A stretch of DNA of 64,000 nucleotides from Chryseobacterium aahli (GTDB taxonomy: Bacteria > Bacteroidota > Bacteroidia > Flavobacteriales > Weeksellaceae). A model generated the notes under the pieces. That model was not told the DNA's origin. It saw only the letters and a program-made list of their open reading frames with translations, and searched no databases. A program made the translations under genes and the position numbers. The DNA lies in the NCBI RefSeq assembly GCF_022699665.1, contig NZ_JALDNB010000014.1:101383-165382 (forward strand), given 5' to 3'. Within the stretch, counting starts at the first letter, position 1. Each line of letters starts with the position of its first letter. Of the stretch, positions 44,447-53,236 are shown one piece after another.

Positions 44447-46144
44447 ATGCCTGTTCAACCTTATATATCGACTGATGATCTTCTAAAGCTGGAATTTTTA
44501 ACAGACGAAAAAGATAATGGTCTCGATGCTTTACTTAAAGAAGCACAGGTTACTTTTGAGCTTAATAAAATACCTTTTGCCAAATTTACTTTTATTGCTT
44601 CAAATCCTGATGTAGATGCAAAAGCAGATTTACCAACAGATTTGCTTAAGAAAGGGCAGGAAATAGAAGTAAAAGTAACGGTAAATAAAAAACCTCAGAC
44701 TTTGTTCAAAGGATTTATTAAATCAATTGAAAAAAGCATCAGCGAAAACTGTACTACTGTAAAAATAGAATGTAAAGATCAGGCTTTTAAACTCACGACA
44801 CCATCTGAGGAATCTGATGACAGTACCGAAACATTCAAAGCAAAATTAGATGGATTTTTGACCAAGGCTAATATTATCAATAATATCAAATCAAAAGAAC
44901 AACCGAAAAAAGAACAACCAAAAGAACAAAGCTGGGAAGAAGAATACATCACCCGCAATCTTCATACAATTCCGTGGGATTATCTGGTCGGATTTTTAGA
45001 CTCAATCGGGATGATGGTGAATGTAAGAAACGGAGAATTCAATACTTTGGATATTTTAGAAGCCGTTCCGGAAGAAAAATATACAGCAGAAAACGGAATC
45101 AATGTATTCGCATTTTCAGGCAGAGAAGACGAATCAAAAAAATTAAGCAAAGCTTCAATCGAATATTGGAATCCATCTTCTCAGTCGATGGAAAAAATAG
45201 AAGCCGAACAAGAAGCTGAAAAAAATATAAAAACATTGACGCTTAACGAAAGCCGTCTTTTAACTTCCACAATGACAAGAATTGCAAAGACATTTCTTAA
45301 AAGAAGTAACCACGCTGTCATTCAAGGGGAACTTTCAACCTTCGGGAATCTGGAAGCGAAAGCAGGAGATTTTTTGAGCTGTAATAAAGTCAATAAGGAA
45401 ATTGATAAAAAGAAATTATTAATCAGCAAAGAATATCACATCTTCGAAAATGCCTGCTGGAAAACCGAGTATACCTTGGGTGTAGAAACAGAACAATCTT
45501 TTACTGAAGCTAATTCGCCCTCCATTCCTGCTCAACAGGCGCAAACCGGACAAACCAATTCGGTGAGCGGATTACAGATTGGTGTTGTGACTCAAATCGA
45601 AGAAGATCCTGATAATCAATTCAGAATAAAAGTAAGAATACCTACACTTTCTGAAAGCGGAGAAGGGGTCTGGGCAAGATTAGCCAATGTATTTTCAGGA
45701 AACGAGATGGGAAGCTTTTTTATTCCCAATGTAAATGATGAGGTGATTGTAGGATGTCTGGGAAATAATCCCGATACGCCAATTATTTTGGGAAGTCTTT
45801 ACAGTTCACAAAATGCGATGCCGTTTCCTATTGAAAAAGAAAATTATACGAAAGCTTTTGTAACCAAAGAAGGTACAAAAATACAGCTAGACGACGAGAA
45901 AAAATCTATTGAGCTCAGTACAAAGAAAGGAAATAAACTTTTGATAAGTGATGATGAAAAAGGCTTTGTACTCGAAGACGAAAATGGAAATAAAATATTG
46001 ATGAATGCAGACGGAATCACATTAGACAGCAGCAAAGATCTTATTCTTAAAGCCAAAATGGATTTCAAAATGGATTCAGCAAAAGCGGCGCTTACGGCGT
46101 CTGCAACAATGGATGTAAAAGGATCAATCATAAAACTCAATTAA
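44447..46144 (+). CDS. eCIS spike protein (VgrG-like, Afp8-like)
   Basis: A 565-residue spike protein. Residues 1-110 form the first gp27-like barrel, followed by a Lys/Glu/Pro-rich stretch (about 150-165). LHTIPWDYLVGFLDSIGMMVNV near 175-196 is the second barrel. The OB-fold begins near 378 (IGVVTQIEEDPDNQFRIKVRIPTLSE) with NVFSGNEMGSFFIPNVNDEVIV and NPDTPIILGSLYS. Short beta repeats form the needle at the end. It is shorter than the T6SS VgrG of this window and only distantly similar. Confidence 0.9.
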   Translation: MPVQPYISTDDLLKLEFLTDEKDNGLDALLKEAQVTFELNKIPFAKFTFIASNPDVDAKADLPTDLLKKGQEIEVKVTVNKKPQTLFKGFIKSIEKSISENCTTVKIECKDQAFKLTTPSEESDDSTETFKAKLDGFLTKANIINNIKSKEQPKKEQPKEQSWEEEYITRNLHTIPWDYLVGFLDSIGMMVNVRNGEFNTLDILEAVPEEKYTAENGINVFAFSGREDESKKLSKASIEYWNPSSQSMEKIEAEQEAEKNIKTLTLNESRLLTSTMTRIAKTFLKRSNHAVIQGELSTFGNLEAKAGDFLSCNKVNKEIDKKKLLISKEYHIFENACWKTEYTLGVETEQSFTEANSPSIPAQQAQTGQTNSVSGLQIGVVTQIEEDPDNQFRIKVRIPTLSESGEGVWARLANVFSGNEMGSFFIPNVNDEVIVGCLGNNPDTPIILGSLYSSQNAMPFPIEKENYTKAFVTKEGTKIQLDDEKKSIELSTKKGNKLLISDDEKGFVLEDENGNKILMNADGITLDSSKDLILKAKMDFKMDSAKAALTASATMDVKGSIIKLN

Positions 46145-46145
46145 T

Positions 46146-46436
46146 ATGCCTGCAGCAGCAAGAACTAGCGATATGCACGTTTGTCCGATAGTTACAGGAA
46201 CAGTACCCCATGTAGGTGGCCCTATTTTACCTGGAGGAAATTCTACCGTATTAATCGGCGGAATGCCGGCTTCGGTAGTAGGAGACAGTTGTGTTTGTAC
46301 AGGACCGCCAGATGCGATTGTAAAAGGTTCAGCGACGGTACTCATTGGCGGAACTCCCGCCGCAAGAATGGGAGATTCTACAGCACATGGAGGAACGATC
46401 GTTTTAGGTTGTCCGACAGTGATCATTGGAGGGTAA
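46146..46436 (+). CDS. eCIS PAAR-domain spike tip
   Basis: A 96-residue single PAAR domain, starting one base after the spike gene stop. It begins PAAARTSDMHVCP, has PHVGGPILPGG near 26-36, repeats VLIGGMPAS and VLIGGTPAA, and ends CPTVIIGG. PAAR proteins form a sharpened cone on the spike with a bound metal. It carries no extra domain. Confidence 0.93.
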   Translation: MPAAARTSDMHVCPIVTGTVPHVGGPILPGGNSTVLIGGMPASVVGDSCVCTGPPDAIVKGSATVLIGGTPAARMGDSTAHGGTIVLGCPTVIIGG

Positions 46437-46448
46437 AAACTAAAAATT

Positions 46449-46865
46449 ATGAAAACAGATGACTTTTTAGGAAAAGGATGGGGATTTCCTCCGACTTTCA
46501 ATACGGTTACAAGAACGGTTGAAACGGTTTCCGGTGAGAAAGATATTCAGGAAAGTCTGCAGATTTTACTGAGTACACAACTTACGGAAAGAATCATGCG
46601 TTCCGACTTCGGCTGTGATCTCACACCGCTTCTGTTTGAAAGTGTAACCGTAACGCTCCTCACAAAAATTAAAGGCATTATTGAAAACGCCATTTTAACG
46701 TATGAACCAAGAATAGATGTAAACGATATTTATTTTGGCTCAGAAACCAATGATACACAGGGAATTATTAGAATTGAGATTGAATACACCATTCGTGCAA
46801 CCAACTCAAGGCTTAATTATGTATTCCCGTATTATTTAGAAGAAGGAACTCATATTAAAATCTGA
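46449..46865 (+). CDS. eCIS baseplate wedge protein (gp25-like, Afp9-like)
   Basis: A 138-residue gp25-like protein. FLGKGWGFPPTFN at the start, SLQILLSTQLTERIMRSDFGCDLTPLLFE near 36-64 and IEYTIRATNSRLNYVFPYYLEEG at the end are the family signature. It corresponds to TssE of the T6SS in this window but is a separate subfamily. Confidence 0.9.
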   Translation: MKTDDFLGKGWGFPPTFNTVTRTVETVSGEKDIQESLQILLSTQLTERIMRSDFGCDLTPLLFESVTVTLLTKIKGIIENAILTYEPRIDVNDIYFGSETNDTQGIIRIEIEYTIRATNSRLNYVFPYYLEEGTHIKI

Positions 46866-46869
46866 CATC

Positions 46870-49800
46870 ATGGAAAATTGTTCTTCAAAAATATCAATCC
46901 ACCAGGGAATGGGAACAACCCAAAATGCAAGGTTTTTATCTGCCTTACAACCCTCTTATTTTCTCCTGGACGAAAGAGAAGAGATAGATTATGTTGTATT
47001 GGCTCAGAAAATGTCTCAATACTTAAACCATTTTAATGAATCAGATTCTCATAATGCACAAAGCGATTGGTCGCCATTTTTTGCTTGGGAATCTACAGCA
47101 ATTTTAGCTCAGATCTTCAAATGGAATATCAAAGATTACGAGAAAAAATACGAAAATGATAAAAAATATATTGCATTAACCAGTGATAATGGAGAGCAGA
47201 AAAAAATCATAAAAGAAGTCTTTGAAAAAATTCAAGATGATTTTATTAAACTTAGAGATAAAGTAGCGAGTTTAGATAATAGCATCTCTATAAAGGAATT
47301 TTTGCTAAGTTCTAAAACAGCGATTGAAAATCAATTGAATGCAATTATTTCAAAGATTTCACACGAAGATTCAATCATAACTTTATTACAAAGTTATCAA
47401 TTTAATAAAAATATTCAGAATCTTTTCGGATTGCTTTTGTATTGGAAAAACAGTACCGAAAAAGCATTCACACAACAGTTAGAAAGCTATCCTTCTCACA
47501 CTCCGCATTATGCTTTGTTTCTGGCTTTTTTAAAGCTTTTGGGTATCGCAAAAAATCACCTGAATGAATTTACCAAAAGACATCTCGATTTTTATTACAA
47601 AGATATTTTACAATTGCTTCCTCAAAAAGCGCAACCGGATTTTGTTCATGTATTGATAGAGCCTGCTGCCAACAAACATTCATTTCTGTTACCAAAAAAC
47701 ACTATTTTCTCAGCAGGGAAAAATTCGTTGGGGAAAAATAAATTTTACGCTTCTACTTCAGATCAGGCGATTAATTCTGTAAAAATTAAATCATTTCTAA
47801 GCCATCACATTGATCGGAATAGCTGGAAAAAAACAGATTTATTTCCTCTAAATGCTACAAATACCCCTTTTTTCGCATTCCCATCTTTCTCAGAAAATAC
47901 GGAAACAGGTCTGCTTTTGGCAAGTCCGTTATTTTACATGAAAGGCGGAACAAGAACCATTACATTGAAATTTGATCCTCAGATTTTAGATCCGAATGCA
48001 TTTGATTTTTGGATTACAGGAGAAAAAAAATGGGTAGAAATTACTGAGGAAAATAAAGAATTAACTCAGGATAAATATATTAAACTTACCATTCCAGCTT
48101 CTGAAAAAGCGATTGTTCCGTTTAATAAAGAAATTCATACGGGAGAAATTATTGCAACAATACATCCTGTTCTTAAAATAATTCCTAAAAACAATACAGA
48201 AAAAATTGACTGTAAAACTCTCGAAATCGGAATCACTGTAAACGGACTGAAAAACCTGATTGTTGCAACAGATACTGGAGTTGTAGACATCAATAAACCT
48301 TTCAAACCTTTCGGAGATTTTCCTAAAAACGGAAACGGATTTATCATCGGATGCAACGAATTTTTTCTGAAAAAAGGGGCAACCGCAAAATTTTCAATCG
48401 AATCGGATGCGCTGTCGTCTTCTTTGTTTACAGGTACGGTAAATTCAAGCTTGGTAAATTCAAATATAACATCGAACAGCGCTCAAATTTCTAATAAAGT
48501 TTCAGCAATTCCATCATTTACAGACATAAATACAGCTTCGTTATTTCAAAATCTGAATATTCAGGGAATCAATGTTTCAGCTTATTCTCATCGTGATCTT
48601 TTAGACAATTCTTTGTTATTTGAAATGAAGAATGGAAAATTTAGTAATGAAGGAAATAAAATTTTTGATTCTGTTTACACCAACAATAATCCTGTAAAAG
48701 AATATTTGGAAGACGAAATTCCTAACAAGGAAACTGTTTCCGGATATATCAGAATTCAGTTGGAAGATCCTAAATATGAAGGTGAAAAATTTTTGCAGGA
48801 TTATATAAAAGCAGCGAAATTAGAGTCTCCGGTTTTGCCGAAAATTCCAGTTATTCAGTCTTTGGTGATGGATTATTCTGTCACTCAAAAATATAATTTC
48901 AATGCTTCAGATGATACTCTTAATGTTTTGGAATATTACCATCTTTTGCCTTTTGGATATGAAAAATTAAGTCCGAAATCTTCTTTATCATTAATTCCCG
49001 ATTTACCACAAAAAGGAGAAATTTATATCGGATTTGAAAATGCACAACCCGGAAACGGATTAAGTATCCTTTTTCAAATGGCAGAAGGAACAGCGAATCC
49101 GAGAAAAGAGCCGGCAAAGATTTCATGGGAATATTTATCCGGAAATCAATGGACATCAATAGATTCACACGATATAGGAGATGAAACGCTTGGTTTATTG
49201 CAATCCGGAATCATCAATGTAACCGTTCCCGAATTTGATAATAGGCAAACTGTTGTATTACCTAAAAATCTTTTCTGGTTAAGAATTTCAGTGGATGAAC
49301 TAGACAGAATCTGCTATTTTGTAGGCATTCACGAACAGGCTTTAAAAGCCGTTTTATTTGATTTTGAAAATAACGGAAACGGTTTTCTGGAGGTTACGCC
49401 AAAAGAAACCGTTTCAAAACTATATCAACCTAATTCTTTTGTTAAAAAAGTAAAACAGCCGTATCCTTCTTTTGGAGGAAGAAAACTGGAAGAAGATACG
49501 CAATTGTACCAACGAAGCAGCGAAAGACTGAGACACAAACAAAGAGCGATCACTTCGTGGGATTATGAAAGACTGATTTTACAGGAATTTCCGGAAGTAT
49601 ACAGAGTAAAATGTTTAAACCATTACCGATACGATTCGGGAAGTGTTTCGAATGTTTCTGCGGGATATGTAACGCTGATTCCGGTTGCAAAATCGCTCAG
49701 TTCATCCACTGTTCGGGAATGGAAACCATTGTTAAGCTTAAGTACTTTACAACGCATCAAAAACAGAATCATGGGATTGTGTTCTCCGCATGTTCGTTTA

Positions 49801-50181
49801 TGTATAAAACCTCCTGTTTTAGAGAAAATACAGATCACCTGTAAAGTAAAATACAGAGAAATTCCCGGTGCAGATACTCGTTTGTATGCAGATTTTTTAA
49901 AAGAAACGATCAACCGATATATCAGTCCGTGGGCTTACAGCGATCTTGATATTGATTTTGCAAAGAAAATAGAATTGTCGTCATTGATTCAGTTGATCGA
50001 TAATCAGTCTTTTGTAGATTATATTATTGATTTTAAAGTCAATCAGCTTATTCTGGATGATGAAGAAAATACAGTCGTAAAAACAATGGCAGATGTAAGG
50101 GAAATTGTTCCGCAGACAGATTACACTTTGTTTATTCCTAATGATACTCATGAAATTGAAGAACTCAAAAACAACTGTTAA
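46870..50181 (+). CDS. eCIS baseplate protein (gp6/J-like, Afp11-like)
   Basis: A 1103-residue baseplate component. The first 350 residues are helical with an early LSALQPSYFLLDEREEIDYVVLAQKM. The C-terminal 300 residues carry the baseplate-J-type part: KQPYPSFGGRKLEEDTQLY, then SERLRHKQRAITSWDYERLILQEFPEVYRVKC and GYVTLIPVA. Afp11-like proteins join with Afp12-like proteins to form the wedges that trigger contraction. It lies five bases after the gp25 gene. Confidence 0.87.
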   Translation: MENCSSKISIHQGMGTTQNARFLSALQPSYFLLDEREEIDYVVLAQKMSQYLNHFNESDSHNAQSDWSPFFAWESTAILAQIFKWNIKDYEKKYENDKKYIALTSDNGEQKKIIKEVFEKIQDDFIKLRDKVASLDNSISIKEFLLSSKTAIENQLNAIISKISHEDSIITLLQSYQFNKNIQNLFGLLLYWKNSTEKAFTQQLESYPSHTPHYALFLAFLKLLGIAKNHLNEFTKRHLDFYYKDILQLLPQKAQPDFVHVLIEPAANKHSFLLPKNTIFSAGKNSLGKNKFYASTSDQAINSVKIKSFLSHHIDRNSWKKTDLFPLNATNTPFFAFPSFSENTETGLLLASPLFYMKGGTRTITLKFDPQILDPNAFDFWITGEKKWVEITEENKELTQDKYIKLTIPASEKAIVPFNKEIHTGEIIATIHPVLKIIPKNNTEKIDCKTLEIGITVNGLKNLIVATDTGVVDINKPFKPFGDFPKNGNGFIIGCNEFFLKKGATAKFSIESDALSSSLFTGTVNSSLVNSNITSNSAQISNKVSAIPSFTDINTASLFQNLNIQGINVSAYSHRDLLDNSLLFEMKNGKFSNEGNKIFDSVYTNNNPVKEYLEDEIPNKETVSGYIRIQLEDPKYEGEKFLQDYIKAAKLESPVLPKIPVIQSLVMDYSVTQKYNFNASDDTLNVLEYYHLLPFGYEKLSPKSSLSLIPDLPQKGEIYIGFENAQPGNGLSILFQMAEGTANPRKEPAKISWEYLSGNQWTSIDSHDIGDETLGLLQSGIINVTVPEFDNRQTVVLPKNLFWLRISVDELDRICYFVGIHEQALKAVLFDFENNGNGFLEVTPKETVSKLYQPNSFVKKVKQPYPSFGGRKLEEDTQLYQRSSERLRHKQRAITSWDYERLILQEFPEVYRVKCLNHYRYDSGSVSNVSAGYVTLIPVAKSLSSSTVREWKPLLSLSTLQRIKNRIMGLCSPHVRLCIKPPVLEKIQITCKVKYREIPGADTRLYADFLKETINRYISPWAYSDLDIDFAKKIELSSLIQLIDNQSFVDYIIDFKVNQLILDDEENTVVKTMADVREIVPQTDYTLFIPNDTHEIEELKNNC

Positions 50182-50183
50182 CC

Positions 50184-53100
50184 ATGAATCCCGAATATTA
50201 CATACCGTCAGAAAGAATATTGAAGCCTTCGCAGGATTATAATTTTTTGCGAAAAGAAGGTTTAAAATATATCGAGAAACTAGGAAACACTTTCTGGACA
50301 GATTACAATGCTCACGATCCTGGAATTACAACCCTGGAAGCACTTTCTTATGTGATTACAGAATTGGGATACAGAACAGATTTTGAGACTAAAGATCTTT
50401 TGACCAACGCAAACGGACAAATCCTGAACGGTTCATTTTTCACTGCAAGAGATATAATGACGAATGCTGCTTTGACAGAACTGGATTACAGAAAAATTTT
50501 AATTGATATTGAGGGCGTTACAAATGCTTGGTACTTAGCAACCCAAAAAGCACCCACCAAAATTGATTACAATACACCACATCCCGCAGAACAAAAATTA
50601 TACATCAATGTTTTAGAAGATAAATTGAGTTTTGATTCTAAAGATAAAAATAATACATCATTAGAAAAGCTTTCTGTAAGGGGGTTGAATAAAATTATCA
50701 TCGAACTGGATGAAGATCTTGTTGAAGATTCTACAACAAAACTAGAATTTCTATTCTTAACTCTTGGAAGATGGGTAAAAGTGAAAATTATTCCTGAATT
50801 TTCTTCATGGAACGATCCTAAAGTCCTTCTTCTGAGTAAAATGGATAAGCCTTCTAAAATAAAAAATAAAAAAGTAGAGATAAAAGATAATACAGTGGTT
50901 ATTGTTGTTGAAAGAACCACTCAGATCAATGATACTTTAAAATTTATCATTGAACCTTCTGATAAGAACGAACTTCAACAGGTAAAAGATCATTTTAGTA
51001 CAGAAAAACCGATTTGTGATATTATTAGATTATTAAAAGATAAAAGCACAGAAGAAAAAAATAAAAAAATAAGAATTGAAAAGATTTTCAGAACCGTTCA
51101 GCAAAAATTGCATCAAAACAGAAATCTTACCGAAGATTTTCTTTGTGTGGAAACCATCCAAAGTGTAGAAATAAGTTTCTGCGTCGAGGTAGAATTAGCA
51201 CCTGAAACCGATTCTGTAGAAGCAATGGCGCAGATTCAAATGGCGATTGAAAAAATCCTGAATCCTCCGGTTCGTTTTTATACTCTTTCACAATTATTGG
51301 AGCAGGGTTTAAGGTCTACAGAAATATTTTTAGGACCAAAACTAAAACACGGTTTTCTGAATGACGAAGAACTTGAAAAAGCACAGCTTCCAAATAGCAT
51401 TCATGCTTCAGATATTATTGCTGCGATTATGGAAATTAAAGGAATTGTTTCTGTTGAAAATCTTCTGATGACGGCTTATAATTCTTTGGGACAACCGATC
51501 ACAGGAAGTATGAACCAAAAATGGTGTCTGCATTTATCCGGCGAAGAAAAACCTTTGTTTTCTGCTGAAAAATCAAAAATATTACTGTTTCAGAAAAACA
51601 TTCCTTTCCTTTTGTCTGAAAATAGCCAAATGCTGGTGGATCAGAAAGTTCAGCAGCTTAAAGCTCAGATAAAAAATTACAAATTATATTCAGTTCAAAG
51701 TGATTTGCCTGTTCCGAAAGGTCAATTTTATCAGTTGGATGAATATTACAGCGTTCAGGAAGAATTTCCTGTGAATTATGGATTAGGAGCTAACGAAATT
51801 TCTGATAAAGCTTCCGAAAAAAGAAAAGCTCAGGTGAAACAACTGAAAGCGTATCTGCATTTTTACGATCAGTTGCTAGCAGATTTTTTCAGTCAATTAT
51901 ATAACGCTAAAAATATTCTTGATATTGAACCTGTAAAATATACCTATTTCCCTAATTATCTGGATAAAAACCCGAAAACAGGAAAAGACTTTTATTCAAA
52001 AGAAATTTACAGAAACGACTTTAAAAATGCATTATTAAACGGCGAATCAGAATTTGATGTTTCTCTGGAGGAATCACAATCTGTTTTCAATGACAGACGA
52101 AATCGGGCTTTAGATCATCTGATGGCTCGTTTCAGCGAAAGTTTTAACGATTATGTCTTTATGATGTACAAAGTAAGTCAGGATTCCGGAGGTTTGGGAG
52201 AGATGACTTTTCAGCCTCATGATCTGATTCATGATAAAGAAGCATTTTTAAAAAATTATGCAGAAATAAGCTTGGAAAGAGGTTTAGGAATAGATTATCT
52301 CAACACAAAAATCAACAATAATAAGTTTGATTTTCAGGATTTCTGGGAAACAGATCACAGAGGAGGTTACGAAAAAAGAACCGCAAAATTATTGGGAATC
52401 AACAATATCGGTTTAAGAGATATTGTAACAGAAGATGAGGTTCAGACACAATGGACGTTGCCTGTAAAGATTAATAATCAATCTGTTATCTGCAAAATTG
52501 TGCAGCCTTTAATTGATTTGGGCGAAAAATGGAAATGGACTCAGCAAAATTTACTCAATCCAAGTGTGTATTTCATTCATAAACAAGGCAGTAAGTTTTT
52601 CATTTATTTAGGCGAAAATCCTAAAAAAATATCAACAATAGATAAAAATTTCAAAAGCTATGAAGAAGCCTCAGAATTTTTGTATCAACTGATTCAATTA
52701 TTAAATGAAGCGTATGAAAACTTCTACTGTCTGGAACATATTTTAATCAGACCTTTTCCACCTTTTGACAATGATACAGAAGATTTGTTAACGGTTTGTC
52801 TCAAGGATGACTGCAAAGACGGAGCGAATAATGATCCTTATTCCTTTAAAGCAACCATCGTTTTACCGGGATATTTATCAAGATTCAAAAATATTACTTT
52901 CAGAAGATATGCAGAGCAGATTTTCCGTCAGGAAGCTCCGGCTCACGTTTTACTGAAAATTTGCTGGGTAGGATATGAAGATATTATGAATTTCCAAAAT
53001 GCTTATAAAAACTGGCTGGAAAACTACAGACATTTCAGACTTAAATATTGCAGTAAAACTTTAATTAAAAAAGATTGTACAACTTTTAGTCAGTATCATA

Positions 53101-53225
53101 AAGAACTGATAAAAAGGCTCGAAGAACTCAACACGATTTATCCTGAAGGAAATTTATACGATTGTCAGCTCAGCGAAACCACCAATCCGATTGTACTAGG
53201 TAACACCTCATTAGGAACTCTTTAA
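50184..53225 (+). CDS. eCIS baseplate protein (Afp12-like)
   Basis: A 1013-residue baseplate protein, two bases after the Afp11-like gene. The start has FWTDYNAHDPGITTLEALSYVITELGYRTDF (residues about 37-67), a hallmark of Afp12-like wedge proteins. LKAYLHFYDQLLADFFSQLYNAKN near 548-571, YCLEHILIRPFPPFD near 846 and YAEQIFRQEAPAHVLLKICWV near 911-931 are further conserved regions. It appears complete. Confidence 0.87.
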   Translation: MNPEYYIPSERILKPSQDYNFLRKEGLKYIEKLGNTFWTDYNAHDPGITTLEALSYVITELGYRTDFETKDLLTNANGQILNGSFFTARDIMTNAALTELDYRKILIDIEGVTNAWYLATQKAPTKIDYNTPHPAEQKLYINVLEDKLSFDSKDKNNTSLEKLSVRGLNKIIIELDEDLVEDSTTKLEFLFLTLGRWVKVKIIPEFSSWNDPKVLLLSKMDKPSKIKNKKVEIKDNTVVIVVERTTQINDTLKFIIEPSDKNELQQVKDHFSTEKPICDIIRLLKDKSTEEKNKKIRIEKIFRTVQQKLHQNRNLTEDFLCVETIQSVEISFCVEVELAPETDSVEAMAQIQMAIEKILNPPVRFYTLSQLLEQGLRSTEIFLGPKLKHGFLNDEELEKAQLPNSIHASDIIAAIMEIKGIVSVENLLMTAYNSLGQPITGSMNQKWCLHLSGEEKPLFSAEKSKILLFQKNIPFLLSENSQMLVDQKVQQLKAQIKNYKLYSVQSDLPVPKGQFYQLDEYYSVQEEFPVNYGLGANEISDKASEKRKAQVKQLKAYLHFYDQLLADFFSQLYNAKNILDIEPVKYTYFPNYLDKNPKTGKDFYSKEIYRNDFKNALLNGESEFDVSLEESQSVFNDRRNRALDHLMARFSESFNDYVFMMYKVSQDSGGLGEMTFQPHDLIHDKEAFLKNYAEISLERGLGIDYLNTKINNNKFDFQDFWETDHRGGYEKRTAKLLGINNIGLRDIVTEDEVQTQWTLPVKINNQSVICKIVQPLIDLGEKWKWTQQNLLNPSVYFIHKQGSKFFIYLGENPKKISTIDKNFKSYEEASEFLYQLIQLLNEAYENFYCLEHILIRPFPPFDNDTEDLLTVCLKDDCKDGANNDPYSFKATIVLPGYLSRFKNITFRRYAEQIFRQEAPAHVLLKICWVGYEDIMNFQNAYKNWLENYRHFRLKYCSKTLIKKDCTTFSQYHKELIKRLEELNTIYPEGNLYDCQLSETTNPIVLGNTSLGTL

Positions 53226-53236
53226 AATTTACAACC